Shown piece after piece: positions 28,301-35,749 of a stretch of DNA of 64,000 nt; the first letter of the stretch is position 1, and each line of letters begins with the position of its first letter. Made by a program: the position numbers and the translations under genes. The stretch spans positions 1-64,000 of the forward strand of contig NZ_QNQU01000012.1 in the NCBI RefSeq assembly GCF_003315595.1, written 5' to 3'. The notes below the pieces were generated by a model. The model searched no databases, was not told where the DNA came from, and was given only the letters and a program-made list of their open reading frames with translations. This DNA comes from Pedobacter miscanthi. GTDB taxonomy: Bacteria; Bacteroidota; Bacteroidia; Sphingobacteriales; Sphingobacteriaceae.

Positions 28301-28546
28301 TTTGGTTTTGTAACCTACATAGGTAAAAGTAACTGTTGCGCCATTGGCCGGAATGTTGATTTTGTAGGTTCCGTTTGCATCGGTACTGGCTGCAATTTTA
28401 GAATCTTTAACGTTTACACTAACCCCTACCAATACCTGGCCATCAGCTTTATCTTTTACCGTTCCGGTAAGCTGTCTGTTCTGTGCTTTCGCTACAGATA
28501 ATCCAAAAAAAGCGAAAAATGCTAAAAAGAGTAGAACTCTGCTCAT
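25325..28546 (-). CDS. susC: SusC/RagA family TonB-linked outer-membrane protein
   Basis: The 1073-residue protein has a signal peptide, an N-terminal carboxypeptidase-regulatory-like domain (about residues 25-110), a TonB plug domain with VNVGYGTVSRDKLSSAVSSV and IVDGVQLDN, and a 22-strand beta-barrel ending in aromatic LAGLNVTF. SusC-type transporters import oligosaccharides into the periplasm using TonB energy. It is the first gene of the operon with susD and the lipoprotein gene and is divergent from lacI. A LacI-type site lies 41 bases before the start codon. Confidence 0.96.
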   Translation of the reverse strand: MSRVLLFLAFFAFFGLSVAKAQNRQLTGTVKDKADGQVLVGVSVNVKDSKIAASTDANGTYKINIPANGATVTFTYVGYKTKNVTVTNQTKVDVSLEEDANNLQEVTVNVGYGTVSRDKLSSAVSSVTAKDLADFPVSTAAQALAGKLAGVSVTTTEGSPGAEIEVKVRGGGSLTQSNEPLYIVDGVQLDNALSLLSPNEIQSIDVLKDIASTAIYGARAANGVVIITTKGGKEMKTSVSFDAYAGARQIVNELSVMNPYDYVSYQYQLYNYNTSQDVKDAFTKRYGTFEDLDIYKNVQNIDWQDKVFGRQAFSNTQVINLAGGTKTTTFNFTANNTQEDGIMLNSGYRRTFASLRFDHKISDKFRTGINLRYSRQRIDGVGTSSTGSQGTNRLRNSVRYQPYNGAGDSGDQFDADYGATLLTNPITLANQELKYDYRNDFISSAYLSYQILKNLSFKSTLGLNFTDRKTNTFNGPLSGVARNAAGLPVVVLANSSTTTLTNSNTLNYRPNLGGKNELDILIGQEINQSDNNQNSTTVKYFPLNITAEEAFGNIQKASPGTGQVQDAPTTGISGFRLFSYFGRATYTFDNKYILTALVRRDGSSLFAANNRWGTFPSAQFAWRASEEGFIKNAQLSWLDNLKIRASYGSAGNNRIDPDLYKTLFYTNSVSAGYPASDASITPGLATTALANPGLKWETTISLNFGVDFSLFKNRLSGSIDVYQNHVKNLILNADIPSILGNAFQLQNVGSTQNRGLEFQLTGLIAKTKDFTYNSSFNIAFNRNKVLGLASGVTAVKAASGWVNSLDDFYVEVGKPVGQFYGYVSNGFYTLDDFDRATYESTNRWVLKPGITDNAAIIGKATVAPGDMKLLKTTNSASNVITVDDRTVLGNAQPKFTGGLNQQFAYKGFDMSIFVNFSVGGKEYNANKVEFTSQYNVKDNNLLSTMNDRWKWYNSNGSLITNWDQLAAANADTKIWTPVTNNYFLTSYSIEDASYLRITNVTLGYSLPQKLLARTKVINKVRFYATVNNLYTITGYTGYDPEASTRRSNPLTPGVDYAAYPRSRYILAGLNVTF

Positions 28547-28586
28547 AAATTATTTATTTGAAGTGATTTGGTTATTTTTAAGATGC

Positions 28587-28600
28587 TGCAATCGCTTGCA
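28587..28600. promoter_or_regulatory. LacI-type operator candidate before susC
   Basis: TGCAATCGCTTGCA is palindromic except for one mismatched pair and has a central CG, the classic LacI-family layout. It lies 41 bases upstream of the susC start codon, where a bound repressor would block transcription. This is the most symmetric member of the set that shares TGCAA followed by a W-CG core. Confidence 0.6.
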
Positions 28601-28710
28601 TGTAGAATTAAATTCTATTTCGGGATGTTATTGTTTGTTTATATTTGGTTACGTTGATGTAACAATTTTACAAACTAAAAACCGTTTGAAACCATTTTTA
28701 ACTAAAAAAG

Positions 28711-28756
28711 TGTGCAAACGTTCCCAAAAACGTCTTTACGACGTTTATTAATATTG
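28711..28756 (+). promoter_or_regulatory. LacI-type operator, inverted repeat and -7-like box before lacI
   Basis: TGCAAACGTTCCCA (28713-28726) is followed by the 7-bp inverted repeat AAACGTC and GACGTTT around TTTAC (28728-28746), and then TAATATTG, one base away from a TAnnTTTG box. The order matches the CE8 promoter at 3510-3551. It points towards lacI, so autoregulation is likely. It may also act on susC. Confidence 0.55.
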
Positions 28757-28810
28757 CTTTTGTAATCTACCTTAAATGGATATTTTTTGTAACTTGTACA
28801 CAATACGAAA

Positions 28811-29827
28811 ATGAGATTTGAAACATCTACCATAAAGGATATTGCTAAAGCACTAGGACTGTCAACCTCAACGGTATCCAGGGCTTTAAGAGACCGTTAC
28901 GAAATTAGCGAAGAAACAAAAAAACTTGTTCTGGCCTATGCCGAAAAAGTAAATTACCGAGCCAATCCTATTGCCCGGAGTTTAAAGGAACGCCGTAGTT
29001 ATTCTATCGGTATCATTGTAAGCGAGATTGCCAATAACTTTTTTTCGCAGGTCATAAACGGCATTGAATCAATAGCTTACGACCGTGATTACCACGTCAT
29101 CATTTCTCAGAGTCACGAATCTTACAAACAGGAAAAACTGAATGTTGAGCACCTTGCCTCGCGTTCTATTGATGGGTTATTAATTGCACTTTCATCCGAA
29201 ACACAGGATATTGATTACCTGCGAAACCTCTATGCTAAAGGTTTGCCGATTGTTTTTTTTGATCGGGTACCTGAGGATTTTGAAACACATAAAGTAATCG
29301 CCAATAATTTTAAAGGTTCTTTCGACGCTACCGAACACCTCATTTTATCTGGAAAAAGGACCATTGCCCATTTAACCAATTCGGAAAACCTTTCGATAAC
29401 GAAAGAAAGGCTCGAAGGTTATAAGGCAGCACTTACCAAATACCATATCGAATTTAAACCCGAACTGGTTAAATATTGCCAGCACGGCGGCATGCATAGT
29501 GCCGAGCTCGAACAAGCCGTTAAAGAACTTTTACCCTTAAATCCGGATGGGATTTTTATTTCGAGCGACCGCTTAACTACAGGCTGTATCATGGCCCTGA
29601 AAAAAACCAATCCCGAAATTGTACATAAAATTGCCATTGCCGGTTTTACAAATTCCAACCTCGTTGAACTGTTTTCTCCATCATTAACCTCTGTAAAACA
29701 GCCCGCTTTCGAAATGGGACAGGTAGCAACCGAACTGTTAATTTCGATGATCGAAGCCAAACGTTCGGTAACTGAATTCGAAACGAAAGTGCTTGATACC
29801 GAGTTGGTTAAAATGGTTAAGCGCTAG
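28811..29827 (+). CDS. LacI family transcriptional regulator
   Basis: The 338-residue regulator has an N-terminal LacI helix-turn-helix (TIKDIAKALGLSTSTVSRAL, residues 8-27), the hinge helix (NPIARSLKERRS) and a periplasmic-binding-protein-like ligand domain with SIGIIVSEIANNFFSQVINGIE. It is divergent from susC and is the only regulator in the pectin locus. I infer that it controls the susC operon, itself, CE8, GH28 and GH43 through the shared central-CG sites. The inducer may be a pathway intermediate such as a uronate or KDG, which the sequence does not show. It is the last gene of the locus on this side. Confidence 0.92.
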   Translation: MRFETSTIKDIAKALGLSTSTVSRALRDRYEISEETKKLVLAYAEKVNYRANPIARSLKERRSYSIGIIVSEIANNFFSQVINGIESIAYDRDYHVIISQSHESYKQEKLNVEHLASRSIDGLLIALSSETQDIDYLRNLYAKGLPIVFFDRVPEDFETHKVIANNFKGSFDATEHLILSGKRTIAHLTNSENLSITKERLEGYKAALTKYHIEFKPELVKYCQHGGMHSAELEQAVKELLPLNPDGIFISSDRLTTGCIMALKKTNPEIVHKIAIAGFTNSNLVELFSPSLTSVKQPAFEMGQVATELLISMIEAKRSVTEFETKVLDTELVKMVKR

Positions 29828-29980
29828 GCGTGTGGCGGTTGGCGTTTAAGGCTATCCTCTCCAAACTAATTTACTACACTTAACGCTAGGCGCTAAACGC
29901 CATCTCATCCAAACCCTCAACTCCAAACTATCTACCACGCTTGGCGCCAACCGCTATACGCTAAACTCCTTACAAATTAT
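29828..29980. repeat. Degenerate direct repeats of GCGCTA/GGCG motifs
   Basis: The stretch contains imperfectly repeated blocks such as GCGCTAGGCG, AACGCTAGGCGCTAAACGCC and CGCTTGGCGCCAACCGCTA, separated by pyrimidine-rich CTCCAAACTA segments. No coding potential is seen. Its function is unknown, and it may be another intergenic repeat type. Confidence 0.5.
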
Positions 29981-29988
29981 TACCTTTG
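29981..29988 (+). promoter_or_regulatory. -7 box directly before the RlmI-like gene
   Basis: TACCTTTG is a perfect TAnnTTTG box ending four bases before the ATG at 29993. Transcription would start at or next to the start codon, giving a leaderless or nearly leaderless mRNA. Confidence 0.55.
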
Positions 29989-29992
29989 CACC

Positions 29993-31177
29993 ATGGTAGA
30001 AATCGTATTAAAAAAGGGTAAAGAAAAAGCAGCATTACAAAGACATCCATGGGTATTTTCCGGAGCATTGGAAAAAGTTAAAGGTAAACCCGAAGATGGT
30101 GATGTGGTAAAAGTTTTTGCTTTCGATAACGAATTTCTGGCCTATGGTTATTTCAACAGCAATTCGCGTGTTGCCGTTCGTTTGCTGGAGTGGGATGAAA
30201 CACAAACCATCAATAACAACTGGTACCAAAACCGTTTAAAACAAGCCATTGCCTCGCGTCAGTTTATCTTGGATGAAAATACCAATACCTGTAGACTGGT
30301 ATTCAGCGAGGCTGATTTTCTGCCGGGTTTAATCGTTGATCAATATGCTGATTTTCTTTCCCTGCAGATTTTAAGTTCGGGCATTGAAAAAGTGAAAGCA
30401 GAAATTGTCGACATTTTAAGAACAGAGTTAAAGCCCAAAGGCATATTCGATAAAAGTGATGCCACTGCCCGTACCCACGAAGGTTTACCTGTTGAAAACG
30501 GTTTGCTTTGGGGCGAAAATCCGCCTGAATTTTTAGAGGTAAAAGAAAACGGGATTACTTATAACATCAATATTGCCGAAGGACAAAAATCGGGATTTTA
30601 TTGCGATCAACGCGATAACAGAAGTATCTTGGCAAGTTATACCAAAGGTAAAAAAGTGCTGGATTGCTTTAGCTACAGCGGTGGTTTCAGTTTAAACAGT
30701 CTGGCCAATGGAGCAGCTACTGTAACCAGTGTTGATAGTTCTGGTTTAGCGGTTGAAACCTTAAAGCAAAATGTAGCTTTAAATAAATTCAACGTAGATA
30801 AAGTAACGGCAATACAGTCGGATGTAAACAAACAATTACGTGCTTTTAAAGAATCAGGAGAATTATTTGATGTAATTGTACTCGATCCACCTAAATATGC
30901 GCCATCACGCTCCGCATTAGATCGTGCAGCAAGGGCTTATAAAGATTTAAACCGCCTGGGCATGTTATTGCTTGAAAAAGGAGGTTTATTAGCCACGTTC
31001 TCTTGTTCAGGAGCAGTTGATATTGAAACCTTGAAACAGATTATTGCCTGGGCCGCACTCGATGCCGGTAAAGAAGTACAGATTATTAAACAATTCTGCC
31101 AGCCGGAGGATCACCCGGTAAGGATTTCTTTCCCGGAGGGAGAGTATTTGAAAGGGTTGTTACTGAGGGTTTTGTAG
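29993..31177 (+). CDS. rlmI: 23S rRNA (cytosine-C5) methyltransferase, RlmI-like
   Basis: The 394-residue protein has an N-terminal PUA domain (about residues 1-75) and a C-terminal Rossmann methyltransferase domain. SAM-binding motif I is in VLDCFSYSGGFSLN, motif IV in LDPPKYAPSRS, and the late FSCSG motif supplies the catalytic cysteine expected for 5-methylcytosine enzymes. E. coli RlmI methylates C1962 of 23S rRNA, and the same role is likely here. The gene stands alone, flanked by repeats, and unrelated to the pectin genes. The start codon follows directly after a promoter-like box. Confidence 0.88.
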   Translation: MVEIVLKKGKEKAALQRHPWVFSGALEKVKGKPEDGDVVKVFAFDNEFLAYGYFNSNSRVAVRLLEWDETQTINNNWYQNRLKQAIASRQFILDENTNTCRLVFSEADFLPGLIVDQYADFLSLQILSSGIEKVKAEIVDILRTELKPKGIFDKSDATARTHEGLPVENGLLWGENPPEFLEVKENGITYNINIAEGQKSGFYCDQRDNRSILASYTKGKKVLDCFSYSGGFSLNSLANGAATVTSVDSSGLAVETLKQNVALNKFNVDKVTAIQSDVNKQLRAFKESGELFDVIVLDPPKYAPSRSALDRAARAYKDLNRLGMLLLEKGGLLATFSCSGAVDIETLKQIIAWAALDAGKEVQIIKQFCQPEDHPVRISFPEGEYLKGLLLRVL

Positions 31178-31530
31178 AGGTTCATTGGTTCATTTGTCAT
31201 TTGTTTATTGGTTAGCATGATGCAGAAACCTGAGCATTGCCAAATGAAAACTTTCTTGTGTCTCCGTGCCTTGGTGGCTAAGGATGGTTCATTTGTCATT
31301 CGTTCATTGGTTAGCGTGGTGCAGAACCCAGTTCTCTGGTCTGTTTCCCACAAACCATGACGTCATTTCGAGCGGAGTGTAACGTAGCCGAGAAATCTAT
31401 CTAGAGCGATATTACCAGATAGATCTCTCCCTGCCCGTAGCAGGCGGGCGTTCCACTTCGTTCCAGTCGAGATGACGGCACTTTTTTTGTAAAAAACTTT
31501 GTGTCTTCGTGCCTTGGTGGTTAAAATACG
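31178..31530. repeat. Mosaic of intergenic repeats
   Basis: No gene is seen. GGTTCATTTGTCATT followed by a TTGGTTAGC block and TGCAGAA occurs twice (about 31189-31227 and 31285-31326). Between and after these lie two copies of the TTGTGTCTCCGTGCCTTGGTGG family (about 31254 and 31500). At 31361-31477 is a long palindrome with arms CGTCATTTCGAGCGGA and CCAGTCGAGATGACG around CTAGATAGATCTCTCC-like segments. These modules recur elsewhere in the window in other combinations. Confidence 0.75.
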
Positions 31531-31782
31531 CTACAGCTCCTCCGAGTTTTCCGGCAAACGATCGTACTCACCTTTCCAGGCATAAAAACCAAAAATCATC
31601 AAGCCTAAGCTAATCGGCAGAAAGATGAACAGGATAATGGCCCATTGCAAAATCGTATTGGTACGCTCGATATCGGTGTGCGTTAAACCAACCTTTTCAA
31701 TCGCTTGTAAAAACAGGAAAGTCATGGTTAAGGGACCTAACACCATCCAAACCAAACCTAAAAATTTCTTTAACGTGTTCAT
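31531..31782 (-). CDS. Small two-helix membrane protein
   Basis: This 83-residue protein has two hydrophobic segments (about residues 8-28 and 44-68), with a short charged loop (HTDIERTN) between them and a charged tail. It lies 10 bases after the MFS transporter gene, so the two are probably co-transcribed and may work together. I believe proteins like this form a small uncharacterised Bacteroidota family (perhaps DUF6814), but I cannot confirm the number. No function can be read from the sequence. Confidence 0.75.
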   Translation of the reverse strand: MNTLKKFLGLVWMVLGPLTMTFLFLQAIEKVGLTHTDIERTNTILQWAIILFIFLPISLGLMIFGFYAWKGEYDRLPENSEEL

Positions 31783-31792
31783 CTTTTTTGTG

Positions 31793-33316
31793 TTAATCGT
31801 TAATGCTTTCGTCTCTTTTATTGGATAAATAAATGGCTCCGATAATCAGGCTTAAAGTTGCAATACCTATCGGATACCATAAGCCCGATAATGGCGTAGA
31901 ACCCGAAAAGCTTGCAATCAATGTGGCGATAAACGGAACAAGCCCTCCAAAAACACCGTTACCAATGTGGTATGGTAACGACATGGAAGTGTACCTGATC
32001 TTTGTCGGGAACAACTCCACCAGAAATGCCGCAATCGGACCATAAACCATGGTTACCAATAAAATCTGAAAGAAAATTAAACCCACAAACTTCCAGAAAA
32101 CCGGTGTAGGCAAAACTTTGTCTTTGATAAGCGCTTTGCCTGGCAGAATTCCTTTAGTAGCAGAAACAGTATCTATCTGAACTTTATTAAACGATGCTCC
32201 GTTTTTGAGGAGTACTTTAACAGATGTTGTTCTTAAGCTATCTGGCGAATCTGCAATTAAAACAGAACTTATGGGCGCCGGTGTTGATGATAAAACAGCT
32301 GTCTGTTCAATTTTTGTATAATCCGTATCATCCAAAAATACCTGATAAATTGGCCGGTAAAAAAGAATTCCCAGCAACATCCCGCTCAACATAATCCATT
32401 TTCTTCCTACTTTATCACTCCAGGCACCAAAAACCACAAAAAATGGTGTGGCAAAGGCAATTCCCCAAAGTAAAATATACCTCGAATCGTTAAAATCCAG
32501 TTTGCATGTATTCTCTAAAAACGATTGTGCATAAAACTGACCTGTGTACCATATTACACCCTGCCCCATGGTAGCTCCAAAAAGTGCCAGCAGTACCATT
32601 TTAAAGTTTGCTTTATTGTTAAAACTTTCTTTGAGCGGATTTTTAGAAACATTACCTTCAGCCTTTAGTTTAGAAAACATAGGCGATTCGTGCATTTTCA
32701 TGCGGATATAAATCGACACCACCACCAGTACAATTGATAGCAGAAAAGGAATCCGCCAGCCCCAATCGCCAAAAGTTTCAGCGCCTAAAATATTCTTGGT
32801 AATCACGATAATCCCTAACGAAAGAAACAGTCCAAGCGTAGCGGTAGTCTGGATCCAGCTAGTAAAAAATCCCCGTTTATTTTTCGGTGCATGTTCGGCT
32901 ACATAAGTTGCCGCACCACCATATTCGCCGCCCAAAGCCAGGCCCTGAATCAATCTCAATACCAAAACCAGAATCGGTGCCGCATAACCAATGCTTTTAT
33001 AGGAAGGAATTAAACCGATAAAAAATGTCGATCCACCCATCAGTACCAGTGTGAGCAAAAAGGTGTATTTCCGGCCAATTAAATCGCCGAGCCTTCCAAA
33101 AACCAATGCACCAAAAGGGCGAACAATGAAACCTGCAGCAAAAATAGCAAGGGTATTAATTAAGGCAGAAGCACCTGCATCTTCGGGGAAAAGCTGATGG
33201 CCAATGATAACAGCAAGGCTCCCGAAAATGTAAAAATCATACCATTCTATCAGTGTGCCCAGTGATGATGCACCAATAACTTTAAAAATATTATTTCTGG
33301 GTAGGGTTTCGCTCAT
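31793..33316 (-). CDS. MFS transporter, metabolite:H+ symporter (MHS) family
   Basis: The 507-residue inner-membrane transporter matches the MHS branch, which includes ProP, KgtP and ShiA. Typical segments are EWYDFYIFGSLAV in the first helix, FGRLGDLIGRKYTF in the loop after helix 2, and GGEYGGAATYVAEHAP. A hydrophilic insert of about 80 residues (around 340-420) sits between helices 8 and 9 and is not usual for E. coli members. The substrate is unknown; carboxylates or osmolytes are typical. The start at MSETL is preferred, because the upstream 23 codons lack family similarity. Confidence 0.88.
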   Translation of the reverse strand: MSETLPRNNIFKVIGASSLGTLIEWYDFYIFGSLAVIIGHQLFPEDAGASALINTLAIFAAGFIVRPFGALVFGRLGDLIGRKYTFLLTLVLMGGSTFFIGLIPSYKSIGYAAPILVLVLRLIQGLALGGEYGGAATYVAEHAPKNKRGFFTSWIQTTATLGLFLSLGIIVITKNILGAETFGDWGWRIPFLLSIVLVVVSIYIRMKMHESPMFSKLKAEGNVSKNPLKESFNNKANFKMVLLALFGATMGQGVIWYTGQFYAQSFLENTCKLDFNDSRYILLWGIAFATPFFVVFGAWSDKVGRKWIMLSGMLLGILFYRPIYQVFLDDTDYTKIEQTAVLSSTPAPISSVLIADSPDSLRTTSVKVLLKNGASFNKVQIDTVSATKGILPGKALIKDKVLPTPVFWKFVGLIFFQILLVTMVYGPIAAFLVELFPTKIRYTSMSLPYHIGNGVFGGLVPFIATLIASFSGSTPLSGLWYPIGIATLSLIIGAIYLSNKRDESIND

Positions 33317-33462
33317 AAGAAAAGGATATTTGGTTCTCCAAGATAAACATTTGAGCGACAATCGGCAACCTGTACTGTCTGTCAATTAATTTGTTACATT
33401 CTAAAACATTTCAGCTTTAGTTTTGTATTTTCAACCGTAACAATTGTTTCCAATCAAAATAT

Positions 33463-34353
33463 ATGCTTTTAATACAGAACATCCGGTTAAGCAGGATTTT
33501 AAGAAATACATGGCACGTTGATCTGATTATGATCGCTTCCTGTACGGCAGCGTATCTTGTGCGCGAATATTTAATTGCCCACCATTTCTCCATTCCATCC
33601 ATTATTCCAACCGTTTTAGGTACAGCAATTGCCTTTTTTATCGGTTTCAACAATAATCAGGCTTACGATCGGTGGTGGGAAGCCCGGAAAGTTTGGGGTG
33701 CATTGGTAAACGATTCCCGCTCATATGCACGGGCTTTGATTAATTATGTTGATGAGGATGAAGAAAGTGTGAAACGTATGGTTTACAGGCATATTGCCTT
33801 TTTATATGCACTAAAAGCAAATTTAAGGAACACGGTTGATGAAATTTATACCAAATACCTGTCGGAAGGCGATTTAAATGAAATCAAAAAACACAATAAT
33901 GCGCATAATGCCCTGCTTAACATCCAATCGCGGGATCTGCAGAAGTTAGCAAAAGCAAATAAAATTGATGGTTTCCGTTTTATAGAGATCAACGAAATGC
34001 TGACGCGTTTTTCGGATTCGATGGGTATGAGCGAAAGGATAAAAAATACCATATTCCCTACAACGTACACTTACTTAACCAAAGTTTTTATCTGGTTGTT
34101 TGTGGTAACTTTTACCCTTGTAATTAGCCAGGATGCTGGGCCCGCAGCCATATTTTTGGGTTGGTTAATCGGTTTTGTATTTGTGTCGACGCAAATTAAC
34201 GGAATGAGCCTGGTAAATCCTTTCGAAAATAATTCTGCAGGTGTGCCGCTCAATCAGATCACCCGCACCATCGAAATTAACCTGTTGCAGATGCTTGAAG
34301 AAGAAGAAATCCCGGAGCCTGTTAAGCCAATCAATAATGAATATATTCTTTAA
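33463..34353 (+). CDS. Bestrophin family ion channel
   Basis: The 296-residue membrane protein fits the bacterial bestrophin family (UPF0187, YneE-like), pentameric channels. Matching segments are NTWHVDLIMIA, the second-helix FFIGFNNNQAYDRWWEARKVWG, which carries the conserved RWWEAR block, and the C-terminal NPFENNSAGVPLNQI segment. Four hydrophobic segments are visible. It is divergent from the MFS gene with 146 bases between the starts. Its stop overlaps the stop of the Pr6Pr-like gene on the other strand. The ion carried is not evident; bacterial relatives conduct cations. Confidence 0.88.
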   Translation: MLLIQNIRLSRILRNTWHVDLIMIASCTAAYLVREYLIAHHFSIPSIIPTVLGTAIAFFIGFNNNQAYDRWWEARKVWGALVNDSRSYARALINYVDEDEESVKRMVYRHIAFLYALKANLRNTVDEIYTKYLSEGDLNEIKKHNNAHNALLNIQSRDLQKLAKANKIDGFRFIEINEMLTRFSDSMGMSERIKNTIFPTTYTYLTKVFIWLFVVTFTLVISQDAGPAAIFLGWLIGFVFVSTQINGMSLVNPFENNSAGVPLNQITRTIEINLLQMLEEEEIPEPVKPINNEYIL

Positions 34354-34979
34354 ATTTTTGCGGTTTTTTTGCTAATAAAGATAAAAAACAACGATAAGAG
34401 CCAAAAGAAGAAGATTACTATAACAGCATTAAGAATAGCTTTGGGATAGCCCAGTTGTACCACATCGATAAATGGATAAGGATATTTATTGATCAGATAA
34501 CCTCTGATTACAATAAATACCACATACAATAATGGATAAATGAGCCAGTTAATGGCCTGTTTATATCGGAGGGTTGATTTTTTAACAAAGAAAATCCAGA
34601 AAAGCAGGAAAATCAACGGATTTACCACATGTAAGAGTTCGTCTGCAGCCCTTGCCCAACCCCTGGGCGAAACAATGCCCCTCAGCATTACATTATAAAT
34701 TAACCCTACCACTATAATGTAAACGGCTATTGCAGTTAAAGTGGAAGCCTTTGTAAAAAAATTTCCTTTGTCATTCCGTTTAACAAATGATAAACAGCTA
34801 AAACAAACGGCAACAATAATATTGGTGGTTACCGTAAAATAAGATAAGAATATTTTAATGGTTTCAATATAATTGCCTGCCAGGAGATTCAAACTTACAC
34901 CAAACTGAAGAGCAAGTGAGAACCATACAAATATGGCCGTACAAATAGTAAAAGGCCTGAAATTTTCTTTTAAATCCAT
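34350..34979 (-). CDS. Pr6Pr family membrane protein
   Basis: This 209-residue protein has six hydrophobic segments and resembles the Pr6Pr (FAR-17a/AIG1-like) family. Conserved parts are ADELLHVVNPLIFLLFW, with the histidine in the fourth helix, and YPLLYVVFIVIRGYLINKYPYPFIDV. The function of bacterial members is unknown, although eukaryotic AIG1/ADTRP relatives hydrolyse fatty acid esters of hydroxy fatty acids. Its last bases overlap the bestrophin stop codon in a TTTAA shared by convergent genes. It seems to be a single-gene unit. Confidence 0.78.
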   Translation of the reverse strand: MDLKENFRPFTICTAIFVWFSLALQFGVSLNLLAGNYIETIKIFLSYFTVTTNIIVAVCFSCLSFVKRNDKGNFFTKASTLTAIAVYIIVVGLIYNVMLRGIVSPRGWARAADELLHVVNPLIFLLFWIFFVKKSTLRYKQAINWLIYPLLYVVFIVIRGYLINKYPYPFIDVVQLGYPKAILNAVIVIFFFWLLSLFFIFISKKTAKI

Positions 34980-35129
34980 AAGGTGCGAAAAGGAGATGAT
35001 CAGGCGAAAAAATTAATGCCTTAAAACTAAGATAAGCATTTCTGATAAAATGCGGCTTTGTGTTTGTTTGAAGCTTATAGGAGTATTTCGCAATAATTTT
35101 AAGTCGAAGTCTCAATCCTCACCAGGATA

Positions 35130-35681
35130 TCAAAAGCTGTTCATCCCTACTTCAACCTTTAATTTCTCTTCAAACAGTATCGATTTTGCCTTAAACTGAG
35201 GATCTGTGAATGAAATATTTGCTATGGCATAGATAATCTTTCCATCCTTTCCAACCAAAACATTTGACGGAAAACCATGGTTGATGTTCAATCTGCGGAT
35301 TTCATCTTTACTCAACGAAACAATTTCATATTGATAACCATTCCGTTTTTGAAAACTTTTGGCGCTTGCAGGAGCATCGTGGGTAATACCGATAAACCTC
35401 ACGCCATTTTTGCCATATTTGGTTACCAGCCTGTTTAACTCAGGCATTTCGGCAATACAGGGCGGACATTTTTCGAACCAGAAATTGATTACGGTTACCT
35501 GGTTTTTTAAATCAGCATTGCTGAAAGCTTTTTTGTTAATCGTTAATCCTTTAAAAGCCGGGATTTCTTTTCCTGCCAGATCTTCGAAAAAGGTTTCCTG
35601 TGTGGCCCATTTAACCGGAGCATCCTGTGCCAGTAAGGGTAAATAAAAAACAGAAAGCAGAACAACCAGGTAAATTTTCAT
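35130..35681 (-). CDS. TlpA-like thioredoxin family protein
   Basis: The 183-residue exported protein has a signal peptide (cut near LLAQ, residue 19) and one thioredoxin fold of the TlpA/ResA type. Its active site is C72-P-P-C75 in WFEKCPPCIAEMPEL. Proteins of this type reduce or exchange disulfides in the periplasm and often serve cytochrome maturation. It sits alone before the hairpin terminator of the neighbouring exported protein gene. Its partner cannot be named. Confidence 0.87.
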   Translation of the reverse strand: MKIYLVVLLSVFYLPLLAQDAPVKWATQETFFEDLAGKEIPAFKGLTINKKAFSNADLKNQVTVINFWFEKCPPCIAEMPELNRLVTKYGKNGVRFIGITHDAPASAKSFQKRNGYQYEIVSLSKDEIRRLNINHGFPSNVLVGKDGKIIYAIANISFTDPQFKAKSILFEEKLKVEVGMNSF

Positions 35682-35698
35682 CGGCCATAAATATAAAA

Positions 35699-35725
35699 AA
35701 AGTCCTACCCATTTGGGAGGACTTT
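35699..35725 (-). terminator. Intrinsic terminator after the beta-repeat protein
   Basis: AAAGTCCT and AGGACTTT form an 8-bp stem, extended by CC/GG pairs, with an A-run on the plus strand that becomes a T-run for minus-strand transcripts. It ends the beta-repeat protein gene 25 bases before the TlpA-like gene region. Confidence 0.8.
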
Positions 35726-35749
35726 ATAGTTTGTTTGGTCTGTAAAAAT

